A stretch of 64,000 nucleotides of DNA from Burkholderia metallica (GTDB lineage Bacteria > Pseudomonadota > Gammaproteobacteria > Burkholderiales > Burkholderiaceae): the NCBI RefSeq assembly GCF_902832845.1, contig NZ_CADFDB010000004.1:186001-250000 (forward strand), given 5' to 3'. The notes under the pieces are model-generated. The model searched no databases, was not told the DNA's origin, and was given only the letters and a program-made list of their open reading frames with translations. Of the stretch, positions 46,314 to 54,982 are shown piece by piece; positions within the stretch are counted from its first letter, which is position 1, and every line of letters starts with the position of its first letter. The translations under genes and the position numbers were made by a program.

Positions 46314-47489
46314 ATGCCCCTTCCGTTACTGGCGCTCGCGATCAGCGCCTTCGCCATCGGCACCACCGAATTCATCATCATGGGCCTGTTGCCCGAAGTC
46401 GCGCACGATCTCGCCGTGTCGCTGCCGTCGGCAGGTCTCCTTGTCACCGGCTACGCGCTCGGCGTCGCGGTCGGCGCGCCGCTGCTCGCGGTGCTGACGA
46501 GCCGCATGCCGCGCAAGGCCGCGCTGCTGTTGCTGATGGCGATCTTCATCGTCGGCAACGTGCTGTGCGCGAGTGCGTCCGGCTACACGATGCTGATGGT
46601 CGCGCGTGTCGTCACGTCGTTCGCGCACGGGTCGTTCTTCGGGATCGGCGCGGTGGTCGCCGCGTCGCTCGTGCCGGCCGACAAGCGCGCCAGCGCGATC
46701 GCGCTGATGTTCACGGGGCTCACGCTGTCGAACGTGCTCGGCGTGCCGTTCGGCACGTTCGTCGGGCAGATGCTCGGCTGGCGCGCGTCGTTCTGGATCG
46801 TCGCCGCGCTCGGCGCGCTGGCGCTCGGCGGCGTCGCCGCGCTGGTGCCGAACCGCCACGACAGCGGGCCGGTGGGCCTTGGCCACGAAGTGCGCGTGCT
46901 GAAGGAGCCGCAGGTGTGGCTCGCGCTGCTGATGACCGTGCTCGGCTTCGGCGGCGTGTTCGTCGTGTTCACGTACATCGCGCCGATTCTCGAGACGGTG
47001 TCGGGCTTCTCGCCGCGTTCGGTCGCGCTGATCCTCGTGCTGTTCGGCGCGGGCCTCACGATCGGCAACACGCTCGGCGGCAAGTTCGCCGACCGCGCGC
47101 TGATGCCGTCGCTGATCGCGATCCTCGTCGCGCTGATGGCCGTGATGGCCGTGTTCGCGAAGACGAGCCACCTGCCGGTCGCGGCGGCCGTCACCGTGTT
47201 CGTATGGGGCATCGCCGCGTTCGCGACGGTGCCGCCGCTGCAGGCGCGCGTGGTCGAGAAGGCCGAGAGCGCGCCGCATCTCGCGTCGACGCTGAACATC
47301 GGCGCGTTCAACGTCGGCAACGCGGGCGGCGCGTGGCTCGGCGGGCTCGCGCTGGAACACGGCCTCGCGCTCGATGCGCTGCCGTGGGTGGCCGTCGCGG
47401 TCACGTTCGCGGCGCTCGTCGTCACGGGGTTCGCGATGCGGCTCGACGCGCGCGGGCCGGCCCGCGGGGCAGCGCCGGCGGCGCAATGA
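46314..47489 (+). CDS. MFS efflux transporter (AraJ/YdhP-like)
   Basis: A 391-residue inner-membrane transporter with about twelve helices. LALAISAFAIGTTEFIIMGLLPEVAHDL at the N-terminus (shown in part) and GNTLGGKFADRALM mark the DHA1 subfamily of AraJ/YdhP-like exporters; RMPRKAALLL is the loop 2-3 motif. The start at 46314 has GGAG upstream and gives the exact family N-terminus. Members export sugars, drugs or arabinose-like compounds; the substrate is not predictable. Divergent from the LysR gene. Confidence 0.9.
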   Translation: MPLPLLALAISAFAIGTTEFIIMGLLPEVAHDLAVSLPSAGLLVTGYALGVAVGAPLLAVLTSRMPRKAALLLLMAIFIVGNVLCASASGYTMLMVARVVTSFAHGSFFGIGAVVAASLVPADKRASAIALMFTGLTLSNVLGVPFGTFVGQMLGWRASFWIVAALGALALGGVAALVPNRHDSGPVGLGHEVRVLKEPQVWLALLMTVLGFGGVFVVFTYIAPILETVSGFSPRSVALILVLFGAGLTIGNTLGGKFADRALMPSLIAILVALMAVMAVFAKTSHLPVAAAVTVFVWGIAAFATVPPLQARVVEKAESAPHLASTLNIGAFNVGNAGGAWLGGLALEHGLALDALPWVAVAVTFAALVVTGFAMRLDARGPARGAAPAAQ

Positions 47490-47743
47490 GCGGCGACGCA
47501 GTCAGCGAAACCGGCAGCGAAACAAAGAGCGAAGCAAGCGACGCCCGCACGACGCGATAGCGGCAGGAAAGCGTTCGCGAGGAACGCATTCCTCCGCGAT
47601 GCTGATAACGGTGTGAAGATAACTTCGTTTGCCCGCGCAATGCCGGGTGATAGCGTCTCGATACGCGCCGTGGCTGGCGCAACCCGATTCCGATCCCGGC
47701 TTACCCCATATGCAGGGCTGCGCAGCGGCCCGGAGGCAATGCT

Positions 47744-48445
47744 ATGTCTTCATCCCTGGCGCTCGTGCGCGACGTGTCTTCCTTCGAGTCCGGCGACGCC
47801 GCCGATGCGCGGGCGTCCGCGTCGCTCGACGTTCTCGAGCAGGTCGTCGGCGTGAACCTCGCGCGCTTGCGCGCCGAGCGGCAACTGTCGCTCGATGCGC
47901 TCGCGCGGCTGTCCGGCGTGTCGCGCGCGATGCTCGCGCAGATCGAGTCGGCGCGCAGCGTGCCGTCGATCAAGGTGCTCTGCAAGATCGCGGCGGCACT
48001 GAAGGTGTCGGTCGCGGCGTTCCTGCGCCGCCATGCGGTGAACGGCTTCGAGCACCTGGCGGCCGAGCGCGCGTCGCGCGTCGTCAGCTCGAACGGCCGC
48101 TTCTCGGCACGCGCGCTGTACCCGGAAGGCGAGCCGGCCGCGGCCGAGTTCCACGAACTGCGGATCGCGCCGCTGCATACCGAGCCCGGCGTACGCCGCG
48201 CGCCCGGCACGACGGTCAATCTCGTGGTGAGCGAGGGCACGCTGGAAGTCAGCGTGCACGACCGCCGCCAGTTGCTCGCGACCGGCGACGCGATCGTGTT
48301 CGATGCCGACCAGCCGTACAGCCTGCGCAACCCGGGCGACAGCGAGGCGCGCGCGTTCCGCGTGACGGTGAGCCCCGAGGTGCCGCCGCGCTGGCTCGTG
48401 CCCGATGCCGCGCACGCGGCTCATGCGGCACACGCGGCCGGCTGA
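47744..48445 (+). CDS. XRE family regulator with cupin domain
   Basis: A 233-residue protein with an N-terminal Cro/CI-type helix-turn-helix (about 36-92; LSLDALARLSGVSRAMLAQIE) and a C-terminal cupin sensor domain (about 125-215; APGTTVNLVVSEGTLEVSVHD). It ends in a short repeat AAHAAHAAHAAG coded by a 9-bp DNA repeat. Regulators of this design control small-molecule uptake or amino-acid and polyamine use. GGAGG precedes the ATG at a good distance. It lies alone between the MFS gene and the ribB riboswitch; the target is unknown. Confidence 0.87.
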   Translation: MSSSLALVRDVSSFESGDAADARASASLDVLEQVVGVNLARLRAERQLSLDALARLSGVSRAMLAQIESARSVPSIKVLCKIAAALKVSVAAFLRRHAVNGFEHLAAERASRVVSSNGRFSARALYPEGEPAAAEFHELRIAPLHTEPGVRRAPGTTVNLVVSEGTLEVSVHDRRQLLATGDAIVFDADQPYSLRNPGDSEARAFRVTVSPEVPPRWLVPDAAHAAHAAHAAG

Positions 48446-48638
48446 GCGCGCAGGCCGCACGTACGCGCTTCGCGCACCCGCCGTCCGGACGGGATCGCGC
48501 GGCGTGCGTCGGCCGTTCGGACGATGCCGTTAGACAGGGTCGTCAGTAAGGTTTTAGAGGATGTTCGCTGCGCCGCGCGCGCAGCTGTTGTATGCTTGGC
48601 CCGCCGCTGACGGGGGTGTCCCGTCCGGCAATCAGTGC

Positions 48639-48780
48639 GTCTTCAGGGCGGGGCGAAATTCCCCACCGGCGGTAGGCTGGCGTTGAGCCGGCGAGCCCGC
48701 GAGCGCCCGCGCATCCGCGCGGGGTCAGCAGATCTGGTCGAATGCCAGAGCCGACGGTCACAGTCCGGATGAGAGAAGAT
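48639..48780 (+). ncRNA. FMN riboswitch (RFN element) upstream of ribB
   Basis: The conserved RFN core is recognisable in order: TCTTCAGGGCGGGGCGAAAT, TCCCCACCGGCGGTA, the variable arm, AGCCCGCGAGCG, GGTCAGCAGATCTGGTC, and CCGACGGTCACAGTCCGGAT with GAGAGAAGATG closing P1. It senses flavin mononucleotide and represses riboflavin genes when FMN is plentiful. It lies about 120 bases before the ribB start. A possible -10 (TATGCT, 48591-48596) lies upstream. Confidence 0.97.
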
Positions 48781-48805
48781 GTGCAGATAGTCATGTCCGC
48801 CAGGG

Positions 48806-48850
48806 CCGCTTCGCGATGCGTGCGAAGCGGGTTGTCGTTCTGTCTGTTTG
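48806..48850 (+). terminator. Riboswitch expression-platform hairpin
   Basis: CCGCTTCGC (48806-48814) pairs perfectly with GCGAAGCGG (48822-48830), followed by a T-rich tail GTTGTCGTTCTGTCTGTTTG. Placed between the FMN aptamer and ribB, it is the likely ligand-controlled terminator. The T tract is interrupted, so it may be moderately efficient. Confidence 0.75.
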
Positions 48851-48902
48851 CAATGCCCTGAAACGTTTTTCGCCCAAATCGTATTTGCGAGGAGCGTTTC
48901 AC

Positions 48903-49613
48903 ATGTCCTTGATGTCCGTTTCGTCGGCGCCCGCCGACGCCTTTGCCGATCTCCCGTTGCTGGATTCCGAACCGGTGCCGCCGCGCATCGCCGCCGCGCT
49001 CGACGCGATGCGCGCAGGCCGCGCGGTCGTGCTGCAGGACGACCACGACCGCGAGAACGAAGCCGACCTGATCGTGGCCGCCGAGCGCATCACGCCCGAG
49101 ACGATGGCGCTGCTGATCCGCGAATGCAGCGGCATCGTGTGCCTGTGCCTGACCGACGATACCGTGCGCGCGCTCGAGCTGCCGCCGATGGTGCAGACCA
49201 ACGAGAGCCGCAACGGCACCGCGTTCACCGTGTCGATCGAGGCGCGCGAAGGCGTGCATACCGGCGTGTCGGCGGCCGATCGCGTGACGACGATCCGCGC
49301 GGCGATCGCCGACGGCGCGAAGCCGCACGACATCGTGCGCCCCGGCCACGTCTTTCCGCTGCGCGCGCAACCGGGCGGCGTGCTGGCGCGCCGCGGTCAT
49401 ACCGAAGGCACGGTCGACCTGTCGATCCTCGCGGGCCTGAAGCCGGCCGGCGTGCTGTGCGAACTGATGAATCCGGACGGGACGATGACGCGCGGCGACG
49501 ATGTCGAGCGTTTTGCGCAGCGACACGGGCTGCCGATGCTGACGATCGCGGAACTCGTCGAGTTTCGCGAGGCGCTGGCCGCCGCGCGCGAGCGCTGCTG
49601 CGAACCGGCCTGA
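48903..49613 (+). CDS. ribB: 3,4-dihydroxy-2-butanone-4-phosphate synthase
   Basis: A 236-residue single-domain enzyme converting ribulose 5-phosphate to dihydroxybutanone phosphate and formate for riboflavin synthesis. [19 protein letters not shown] (D46-N52 region) holds the acidic metal-binding residues; [32 protein letters not shown] and HTEGTVDL complete the active site. There is no GTP cyclohydrolase II (RibA) half, unlike the common fused RibBA. The start at 48903 has GGAG nine bases upstream. It is directly controlled by the upstream FMN riboswitch. Confidence 0.96.
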   Translation: MSLMSVSSAPADAFADLPLLDSEPVPPRIAAALDAMRAGRAVVLQDDHDRENEADLIVAAERITPETMALLIRECSGIVCLCLTDDTVRALELPPMVQTNESRNGTAFTVSIEAREGVHTGVSAADRVTTIRAAIADGAKPHDIVRPGHVFPLRAQPGGVLARRGHTEGTVDLSILAGLKPAGVLCELMNPDGTMTRGDDVERFAQRHGLPMLTIAELVEFREALAAARERCCEPA

Positions 49614-49740
49614 GAAAACGGAGGGCGGGCCGGAACGCGGGCCCGCGCAAGGCGGGCGCGTTCGCGCGCCCGTGGCGCGGCGTGCGTGAACCGGCGCACG
49701 CCGGATCGGCCCGATCGGCCTGACCGGGCCGGCGTGCCCG

Positions 49741-50427
49741 TCAGGACTGTACGTCGCCGAACTCGCCGCGCATGCCGGCTTCGACGAGTGCCGGCAGTTC
49801 GTCCATCCCGCGCATGATCCGCGTGATGCCCATCGCGCGCAGCGCGTCCGCGTAGTTGTCGGGGATGTGGCTCGCACCGACGAACGCGATCGTCTTCATG
49901 CCCGCCGCGCGCGCCGCATTCAGGCCGGACACGCTGTCCTCGACGACGATGCAGCGCTCCGGCGCGACGCCGAGCGTGCGCGCCGCATGCAGGTAGACGT
50001 CGGGGTAGGGCTTCGGCCGCGCCACCTGCTCGGAGCTGAACACGCGATCGCCGAAGATTTCGGTGAGCGACGCGCGCTTCAGCGAACTGCGCACGCGCGC
50101 GAGCCGGCTGTTCGACACGACGGCCGCCGGCAGCGTGACCTTCAGCAGTGCGTCGCGCACGCCGGTGATCGGCGCGAGCGATTGCGCGAGCGCGCTCTCG
50201 ATGTTGTGCTCGATGGTCTCGATGAAGTTGGCCGGCATCTCGATCCCGAAGCGGGACTCGATGCCCGCCAGGAAGCGCGACGTCTGCTGGCCGAACGCCG
50301 ACTTCGCGGCGGCTTCGAAATCGAGATTCGGGAACGTGGCGGACAGCGTGTCGAGCAGCACGCGGTCGGCGATGACTTCGCTGTCGACGAGCACGCCGTC
50401 GCAGTCGCAGATGAGGTGATCGAGCAT
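49741..50427 (-). CDS. HAD superfamily hydrolase (beta-phosphoglucomutase/YieH-like)
   Basis: A 228-residue HAD-IA phosphatase. Motif I is LICDCDGVLVDSE (nucleophile Asp in DCDG), motif II is AVVSNS, motif III includes the Lys in ARPKPYPDVYL, and motif IV is VVEDSVSGLNAARAAGM. A helical cap (about 20-85) fits phosphosugar phosphatases and mutases such as YieH. The substrate is unknown. It follows the Gfo/Idh/MocA dehydrogenase gene on the same strand by about 190 bp, so it could belong to the sugar/inositol cluster, but the gap suggests its own promoter. Confidence 0.87.
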   Translation of the reverse strand: MLDHLICDCDGVLVDSEVIADRVLLDTLSATFPNLDFEAAAKSAFGQQTSRFLAGIESRFGIEMPANFIETIEHNIESALAQSLAPITGVRDALLKVTLPAAVVSNSRLARVRSSLKRASLTEIFGDRVFSSEQVARPKPYPDVYLHAARTLGVAPERCIVVEDSVSGLNAARAAGMKTIAFVGASHIPDNYADALRAMGITRIMRGMDELPALVEAGMRGEFGDVQS

Positions 50428-50619
50428 GGTGGTGAAAAAGCGGAATGTCGGCGATGCAGATCAATTCGCCATCATACGTGCTTTCACGTGGATGCCGTGC
50501 GACGCTTCGGCAAATTTTCCCGATGCGGCGGCGTGCTTGCTGCGTGTCGCCCGGGCGTGCCGCCGATCGGCCGGCGGCGGCCCGCTTGCGGGGTTCGCCG
50601 CCGCTTGCCGCCGCTCCCG

Positions 50620-51606
50620 CTACAGCTCGATCACGCGCCCCGTTTGCCACGACGTCGTCGCGGCCTCGGCCAGTTCGAGCGCGGCGAGCCCGTCGTCGAT
50701 CGTCGTGCGCACTCGCGTGCCGTCGCGCAGCGCGTCGACGAAGTGCGCGATCTCGGCCGCATACGCATGCCGGTAGCGCTCGAGGAAGAACGGCTCCGGC
50801 ACGTCCGTCGCGATGCCGCCCGCGAGCCATGCGCTCACCTCGGTCGGCCGCACGTTGCCGGCCTGCAGCATGCCGTTGCTGCCGAGCAGCTCGAAGCGCT
50901 GGTCGTAGCCGTAGGCGGCGCGTCGCGACGTGTTGATCTGGCACAGCAAGCCGCGCCGCGTGCGGATGGTCACTGCGGTCGAGTCGATGTCGCCCGCGGC
51001 CAGCACGGCCGGATCGGTCAGGCAGCTGCCGGTCGCGTGCAGCGTCTGCGCTTCGTCGCCGAGGATCCAGCGGAACACGTCGAAGTCGTGGATCAGCATG
51101 TCCTTGAAGATGCCGCCCGAGCTGCGGAGGTAGTCGACGGGCGGCGCGCCCGGGTCGCGGCTCGTGACGACCAGCATTTCCGGCGCGCCGATCTCGCCGC
51201 GCTCGACACGCGCCTTCAGCGCCGCGAACGTCGGGTCGAAGCGGCGCTGGAAGCCGATCATGCACGTCACGCCGCTGCGCCGGACGACCTCCGCGCACGC
51301 ACGCGCGCGCTCGACGCTCAGGTCGACGGGCTTCTCGCAGAACACGGCCTTGCCCGCATTCGCCGCCGCGACGATCAGGTCCGCATGCGTGTCGGTGCTC
51401 GAGGCGATCACCACAGCCTGCACCGACGGGTCGCCGAGCGCGCGCTCGACATCGGCCACCTGCGCGCCGTGCGCGTGCGCCAGCGCGTCGGCCGACGGCG
51501 CATGCCGGTCGACCACATACTTCAGCTTCGCGCCCGGATGGCGCGCGAGATTCGCCGCGTGGATCTTGCCGATCCGGCCCGCGCCGAACAACGCGAATTC
51601 GATCAT
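50620..51606 (-). CDS. Gfo/Idh/MocA family dehydrogenase (inositol 2-dehydrogenase-like)
   Basis: A 328-residue NAD-dependent oxidoreductase. The N-terminal Rossmann motif is FGAGRIGKIHAANLARHPGA, and CEKPVDLS carries the conserved catalytic Lys. GGIFKDMLIHDFDVFRWIL contains the Asp and His that bind the sugar in inositol dehydrogenase (IolG). The length is typical. It is the last of three genes on the minus strand: two TIM-barrel isomerase-like proteins then this dehydrogenase. It probably oxidises an inositol or inosamine-type ring. MocA of the rhizobial rhizopine pathway belongs to the same family. Confidence 0.9.
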   Translation of the reverse strand: MIEFALFGAGRIGKIHAANLARHPGAKLKYVVDRHAPSADALAHAHGAQVADVERALGDPSVQAVVIASSTDTHADLIVAAANAGKAVFCEKPVDLSVERARACAEVVRRSGVTCMIGFQRRFDPTFAALKARVERGEIGAPEMLVVTSRDPGAPPVDYLRSSGGIFKDMLIHDFDVFRWILGDEAQTLHATGSCLTDPAVLAAGDIDSTAVTIRTRRGLLCQINTSRRAAYGYDQRFELLGSNGMLQAGNVRPTEVSAWLAGGIATDVPEPFFLERYRHAYAAEIAHFVDALRDGTRVRTTIDDGLAALELAEAATTSWQTGRVIEL

Positions 51607-51676
51607 TCCGTTCTCCTGTTGATTGTGTGATGTTGCGCCGGCACGCGGCGCGGGTGGCCGCGCACTGTGGCGGCGA

Positions 51677-52504
51677 TCATCGATCTGCCAGTTCGTCGCG
51701 TACGTAGTCGATGCTCGCGCGCAGCCGGTCTTCGATGTCGTCGGCTTCGGCGATTTCGTTCGCGAACGGCTCGAACGAGAGCGCGCCCCGGTAGCCGCGC
51801 GCGAGCAGTTCGCGCAGTTGCCGGATATTGCCGAGCCGGTCGGCGCCGCCGACCAGCACGCGATGGCCGTCGCGCATCCGGTCGACCGGCAGGTCGCCTT
51901 CTTCGACGCCCGAGATGTGCACGAGGCCCGTCAGGTTCGGGAAGAAGATGTCCTCGCCCGACAGGTGATGGTGGAACGTGTCGTGCACGAGCCGGAACAC
52001 CTGTTCGCCCGCGGCGTCGTAGATGCCCTTCACCGCATCGGACTTGCGGCGCAGCGCGCATTCCTCGAAGCCGAGCGGCTCGATGAAGCCGAGCAGGTTG
52101 CGTGCTTCGAGGATCGGCTTCAGCGCCTTCAATGCGCGTACGAGATCGGCATGACGGGCGTCGGCGCTGCGCGTGTCGCCGCGGCTGTTGGTCGGGCACA
52201 GCACGAGCGCACGTGCGCCGCATTGCGCCGCGTAGTCGGCCAGCGCGGTTGCCTCGTCCGCGCGCTCGGCACTCCATTGCTCGAAGCGCTGCAGCGCGTT
52301 GATCGTCAGGATCGTCACGCCGCCGGCTTCGGCCGTCGCGCGCACGGCGGCGGCCGGCGTGCCGTCGGTGATCTCGACGCCGTCGAGATCGTTGCGGATC
52401 TCGATCGTGTCGACACCGAGGCGCCGGCACAGCGCGACGTAACGGTCGAGCGGCAAGCGCGGTGCGCTCATCCGGTTCAGCGAAAAATGAAAGGCCTGCG
52501 TCAT
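51677..52504 (-). CDS. Sugar phosphate isomerase/epimerase, IolI-like TIM barrel
   Basis: A 275-residue xylose-isomerase-like TIM-barrel protein. Likely metal-binding residues lie in GFIEPLGFEEC, LVHDTFHHHLSGED and LVHISGVEEGDLP, and a late Glu in ALSFEPFANEI; this matches IolI/IolH-type inosose isomerases. GAGGAC precedes the ATG at 52504. It lies between the second TIM-barrel gene (38 bp upstream) and the dehydrogenase (70 bp downstream). A ketose or inosose isomerase reaction is inferred from family and neighbours; the exact substrate is not known. Confidence 0.85.
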   Translation of the reverse strand: MTQAFHFSLNRMSAPRLPLDRYVALCRRLGVDTIEIRNDLDGVEITDGTPAAAVRATAEAGGVTILTINALQRFEQWSAERADEATALADYAAQCGARALVLCPTNSRGDTRSADARHADLVRALKALKPILEARNLLGFIEPLGFEECALRRKSDAVKGIYDAAGEQVFRLVHDTFHHHLSGEDIFFPNLTGLVHISGVEEGDLPVDRMRDGHRVLVGGADRLGNIRQLRELLARGYRGALSFEPFANEIAEADDIEDRLRASIDYVRDELADR

Positions 52505-52542
52505 CGTTCTGTCCTCGGGTTTCGAGTGGGGCGGGGGGCGAA

Positions 52543-53577
52543 TCAGGTGCCGGTGTGCGCGACGTCCGCCGCCGGCCCGTTCGCCGGCGCCGTGGCGAGC
52601 GCGTGCCACGTGTCGCGCAGCCAGCGGGCGCACGCGACGTTGTTGTCGAAGATCGAATAGCGTGCGCCGCCGCCGTAGTCGGGAAACGGAATGAACTCGC
52701 AACTGATCTGTTCGAGCCGTGCGGGCCGGGTATGGACCTGCGATTGCAGCAACCGGTGCAGCGCGGCTTTCCACGTGTCGAGTTCCGCCGCATCCCATGC
52801 GCGGTGATAGGTGCCCGGCGCGGGGGCGACGAACGGATACTGGATGCCGCGCCCGGGCCGGCCGTCGGCGCGTCGCATCCACGGGTTGGCCGGATTGTTC
52901 GGCGTCACGCTGCGCGCATGCGCATGCGCGACCCAGCCGCGCGCGATCCAGTCGGCGTAGACGGCGTCGGGAGACGCCGGGTCGAGCATCCGGCGGCCGC
53001 CGTCGGTCGCGTCGTGCAGGCCCGATGCGGCGAGTTCGGCGCGATTGCCGAGCTTGAACAGCAGATGCGAATGATCGAGCGTGATCCGGAACGGCACGCC
53101 GGCCTGTTCGACATGCCGCGCGACGCATGCGACGCGCGCGAAATCCTCGCTCCACATGTCGACGTGCACTTCCAGGCTCGGCAGGCAGCCGGCCGGCTCG
53201 CCGCGCTCGTAGGCACGCAGGTAGAAATCGGCGACCTCGCGGTCGGACAGCGGATGGCCGTCGGCATGATGCGCGTCGAGCTGGCAGTTGAGCACCGTGC
53301 TGCCGAAGCGCGCGCCCGCGGCGACGATCTCGGCGACGTGCGCTTCGTCGCGGCCCGCGCGCCAGATGCCGCCGATTACGCGAATCGGCAGCGCATGGCG
53401 CTCGACCAGCGCGAAATACGGCGACAGGTCCTCGCCGCGCACCGGGTTCTTTTCGACGTAGTCGAACACGCCGGCGCCGGCGACCATGCGGAAGCGTTCG
53501 GCAGGCGCGGGCAACGGCAGGCCGTCGTGTTCGAGCACGCCGTCGAGGTTCACGCCGATGAGGATCGGTTCAGCCAT
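52543..53577 (-). CDS. TIM-barrel (xylose isomerase-like) protein, substrate unknown
   Basis: A 344-residue protein preceded by CAGGAG six bases before ATG 53577. Segments such as VFDYVEKNPVRGEDL, LPSLEVHVDMWSEDF, FRITLDHSHLLFKLGN and CEFIPFPDYGGGARYSI are placed like the metal- and sugar-binding strand ends of an AP endonuclease-2/xylose isomerase-type barrel. I do not recognise a characterised family. It heads the minus-strand set with the IolI-like and dehydrogenase genes. A motif shared with the lacI-mocD gap lies 70 bases upstream of its start, so it is probably the first gene of a LacI-controlled operon. Confidence 0.78.
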   Translation of the reverse strand: MAEPILIGVNLDGVLEHDGLPLPAPAERFRMVAGAGVFDYVEKNPVRGEDLSPYFALVERHALPIRVIGGIWRAGRDEAHVAEIVAAGARFGSTVLNCQLDAHHADGHPLSDREVADFYLRAYERGEPAGCLPSLEVHVDMWSEDFARVACVARHVEQAGVPFRITLDHSHLLFKLGNRAELAASGLHDATDGGRRMLDPASPDAVYADWIARGWVAHAHARSVTPNNPANPWMRRADGRPGRGIQYPFVAPAPGTYHRAWDAAELDTWKAALHRLLQSQVHTRPARLEQISCEFIPFPDYGGGARYSIFDNNVACARWLRDTWHALATAPANGPAADVAHTGT

Positions 53578-53646
53578 CGTCTCCTGTCCGCCGTTGTCAT
53601 GGGAATGGCTGCCCAATGTACGGATGCGCGGCGCGCGCCGCATGAC

Positions 53647-53667
53647 AAACGTTGACGAAAAATCGCC
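53647..53667 (-). promoter_or_regulatory. Candidate LacI-type operator upstream of the TIM-barrel operon
   Basis: Read on the minus strand this 21-bp site contains TTTCGTCAACGTTT preceded by GGCGATT. It matches a site at 54871-54891 in 19 of 21 positions, and both are oriented alike toward the structural genes they precede. The 3' edge is 70 bases from the start at 53577. The core CGT-CA-ACG is a short dyad, as expected for a LacI-family operator. Confidence 0.6.
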
Positions 53668-53745
53668 AATGCGGCGATCGATTTTTTCGCGATGCGCATG
53701 CGGCGCGGCGGACGGTGCTCCGGATGGCGCGCCGGGCGGCGGGAC

Positions 53746-54810
53746 TCAGGCCGGCAGGTAGGCGCTCGTCCTCACGTTGGCCGGACAGAACACGCGGAAT
53801 TCGACCGGGTCGGCCGGCGGCGGCTGCTCCACGATCCCGCACGCATGCAGCACGTGCTGCAGCGCGGAAATTGCCTGGCCGTCCGGGTCCTGGTCGATCG
53901 CGAGATCCATCGCGCCGGCTTCGATGAACGCGCGGTGCTCGTCGAGCATCTCGTGGCCGATCCACACGACGCGGCCGGTCGCGCCGGCCTTGCGCAGCGC
54001 TGCTTCGATGCCGGCCGAGCCGGCGCCGCTGTTGTAGATCGCGACCACGTCGTCGTGCGCCTGCAGCGCCTTCGTCACCGCGCGGTAGCAGCGGTCGTCC
54101 TGGTCGAGCGTCTCGACCGGCGCGTCGTCGCAGCGGACGGCGGCGAACGCGTCGGCGAGCTGGTCGCGGCAGCCGGCCATCCGGTCCGCGTGCGCACGGT
54201 AGCCCATGCGTCCGCCGAGCAGCAGCACGCGCCCCGGGCGTGCCGCGAGGCGGCCGATGTAGTAGCCGGCCGTGCGGCCGGCGCGATAGTTGTCGATGCC
54301 CGCGAAGTGCGCGCGGTCGATGCCGCCGATGTCGGTGACCATCGTGACGACGGTCTCGCCGCGCGCGATCGCGCCGGCCAGCGCGTCGCGCACGCGGGCC
54401 GTGTCGCGCGCGGTGACGATCAGCGCCGCGCGCCGGTACGCGGGCCGTTCGATCAGCGCGGCGGCCCGCTCGTCGTCCGCGGCGGGCAGGATCGTCCGAT
54501 GCACGACCACGCGCCGGTCGAGCATCTGCAGCGAGCGCTGCAGCGCCTGCTGCAGCCGCCGGAAGAACGGTGCGTCGGTGTCCGGCAGCAGCACGTCGAC
54601 GTGGATCAGCCCGTGCCGCGTGTCGGGCAACTGGCGCGGCACGCCGAGCTGCCGCGCGGCCGCGACCACGCGCTCGCGGGCCTGCGCCGATACGCTGCCG
54701 CGCTCGTTCAGCACGCGGTCGACGGTGGTCGTGCTGACCCCGGCGAGCGCCGCGATCTCGTCGAAGCGCGCGGTGCGCTTGCGCCAGCGCGGCCCGGATT
54801 CGCCTGCCAT
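53746..54810 (-). CDS. LacI family transcriptional regulator
   Basis: A 354-residue regulator. The N-terminal headpiece is RFDEIAALAGVSTTTVDRVL followed by NERGSVS, then a periplasmic-binding-protein-like effector domain (about 65-345; LIHVDVLLPDTDAPFFRRLQ, VVTMVTDIGGIDRAHFAGID, RVLLLGGRMGYRAHADRM, YNSGAGSAGI). The headpiece lacks the exact hinge helix of LacI, resembling sugar-specific regulators that bind inositol-like ligands. It lies between the TIM-barrel operon and the divergent mocDEF-like operon, with a shared motif in each adjoining promoter region, so it probably controls both. Confidence 0.9.
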   Translation of the reverse strand: MAGESGPRWRKRTARFDEIAALAGVSTTTVDRVLNERGSVSAQARERVVAAARQLGVPRQLPDTRHGLIHVDVLLPDTDAPFFRRLQQALQRSLQMLDRRVVVHRTILPAADDERAAALIERPAYRRAALIVTARDTARVRDALAGAIARGETVVTMVTDIGGIDRAHFAGIDNYRAGRTAGYYIGRLAARPGRVLLLGGRMGYRAHADRMAGCRDQLADAFAAVRCDDAPVETLDQDDRCYRAVTKALQAHDDVVAIYNSGAGSAGIEAALRKAGATGRVVWIGHEMLDEHRAFIEAGAMDLAIDQDPDGQAISALQHVLHACGIVEQPPPADPVEFRVFCPANVRTSAYLPA

Positions 54811-54870
54811 GGTCGTCTCCTGGAGGATGTCGCCCTCTGCACGGGGCGATGCGACGAACGCTAAAGCGAT

Positions 54871-54891
54871 GGCGAAATTTCGTCAACGTTT
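54871..54891 (+). promoter_or_regulatory. Candidate LacI-type operator in the lacI-mocD divergent gap
   Basis: The 21-bp site contains TTTCGTCAACGTTT preceded by GGCGAAA and matches the site at 53647-53667 (minus strand) in 19 of 21 positions. It lies 92 bases before the desaturase-like gene start and 61 bases from the lacI start, so it could serve both. Confidence 0.6.
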
Positions 54892-54982
54892 CGATTGAGC
54901 GGGGGAGGCCGCGGGCCTAATTTCGAGTCCATGCCGGAGCGCGTGCCGCGCTTCTCACGCAGCCAGAACCAGGGAGACACGA

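Noticed and set aside
50476-50489. Inverted repeat ACGTG-N4-CACGT upstream of the HAD gene as an operator
   Set aside because: It lies near a TATGAT-like box but has no -35 partner and no second copy; too weak to annotate.
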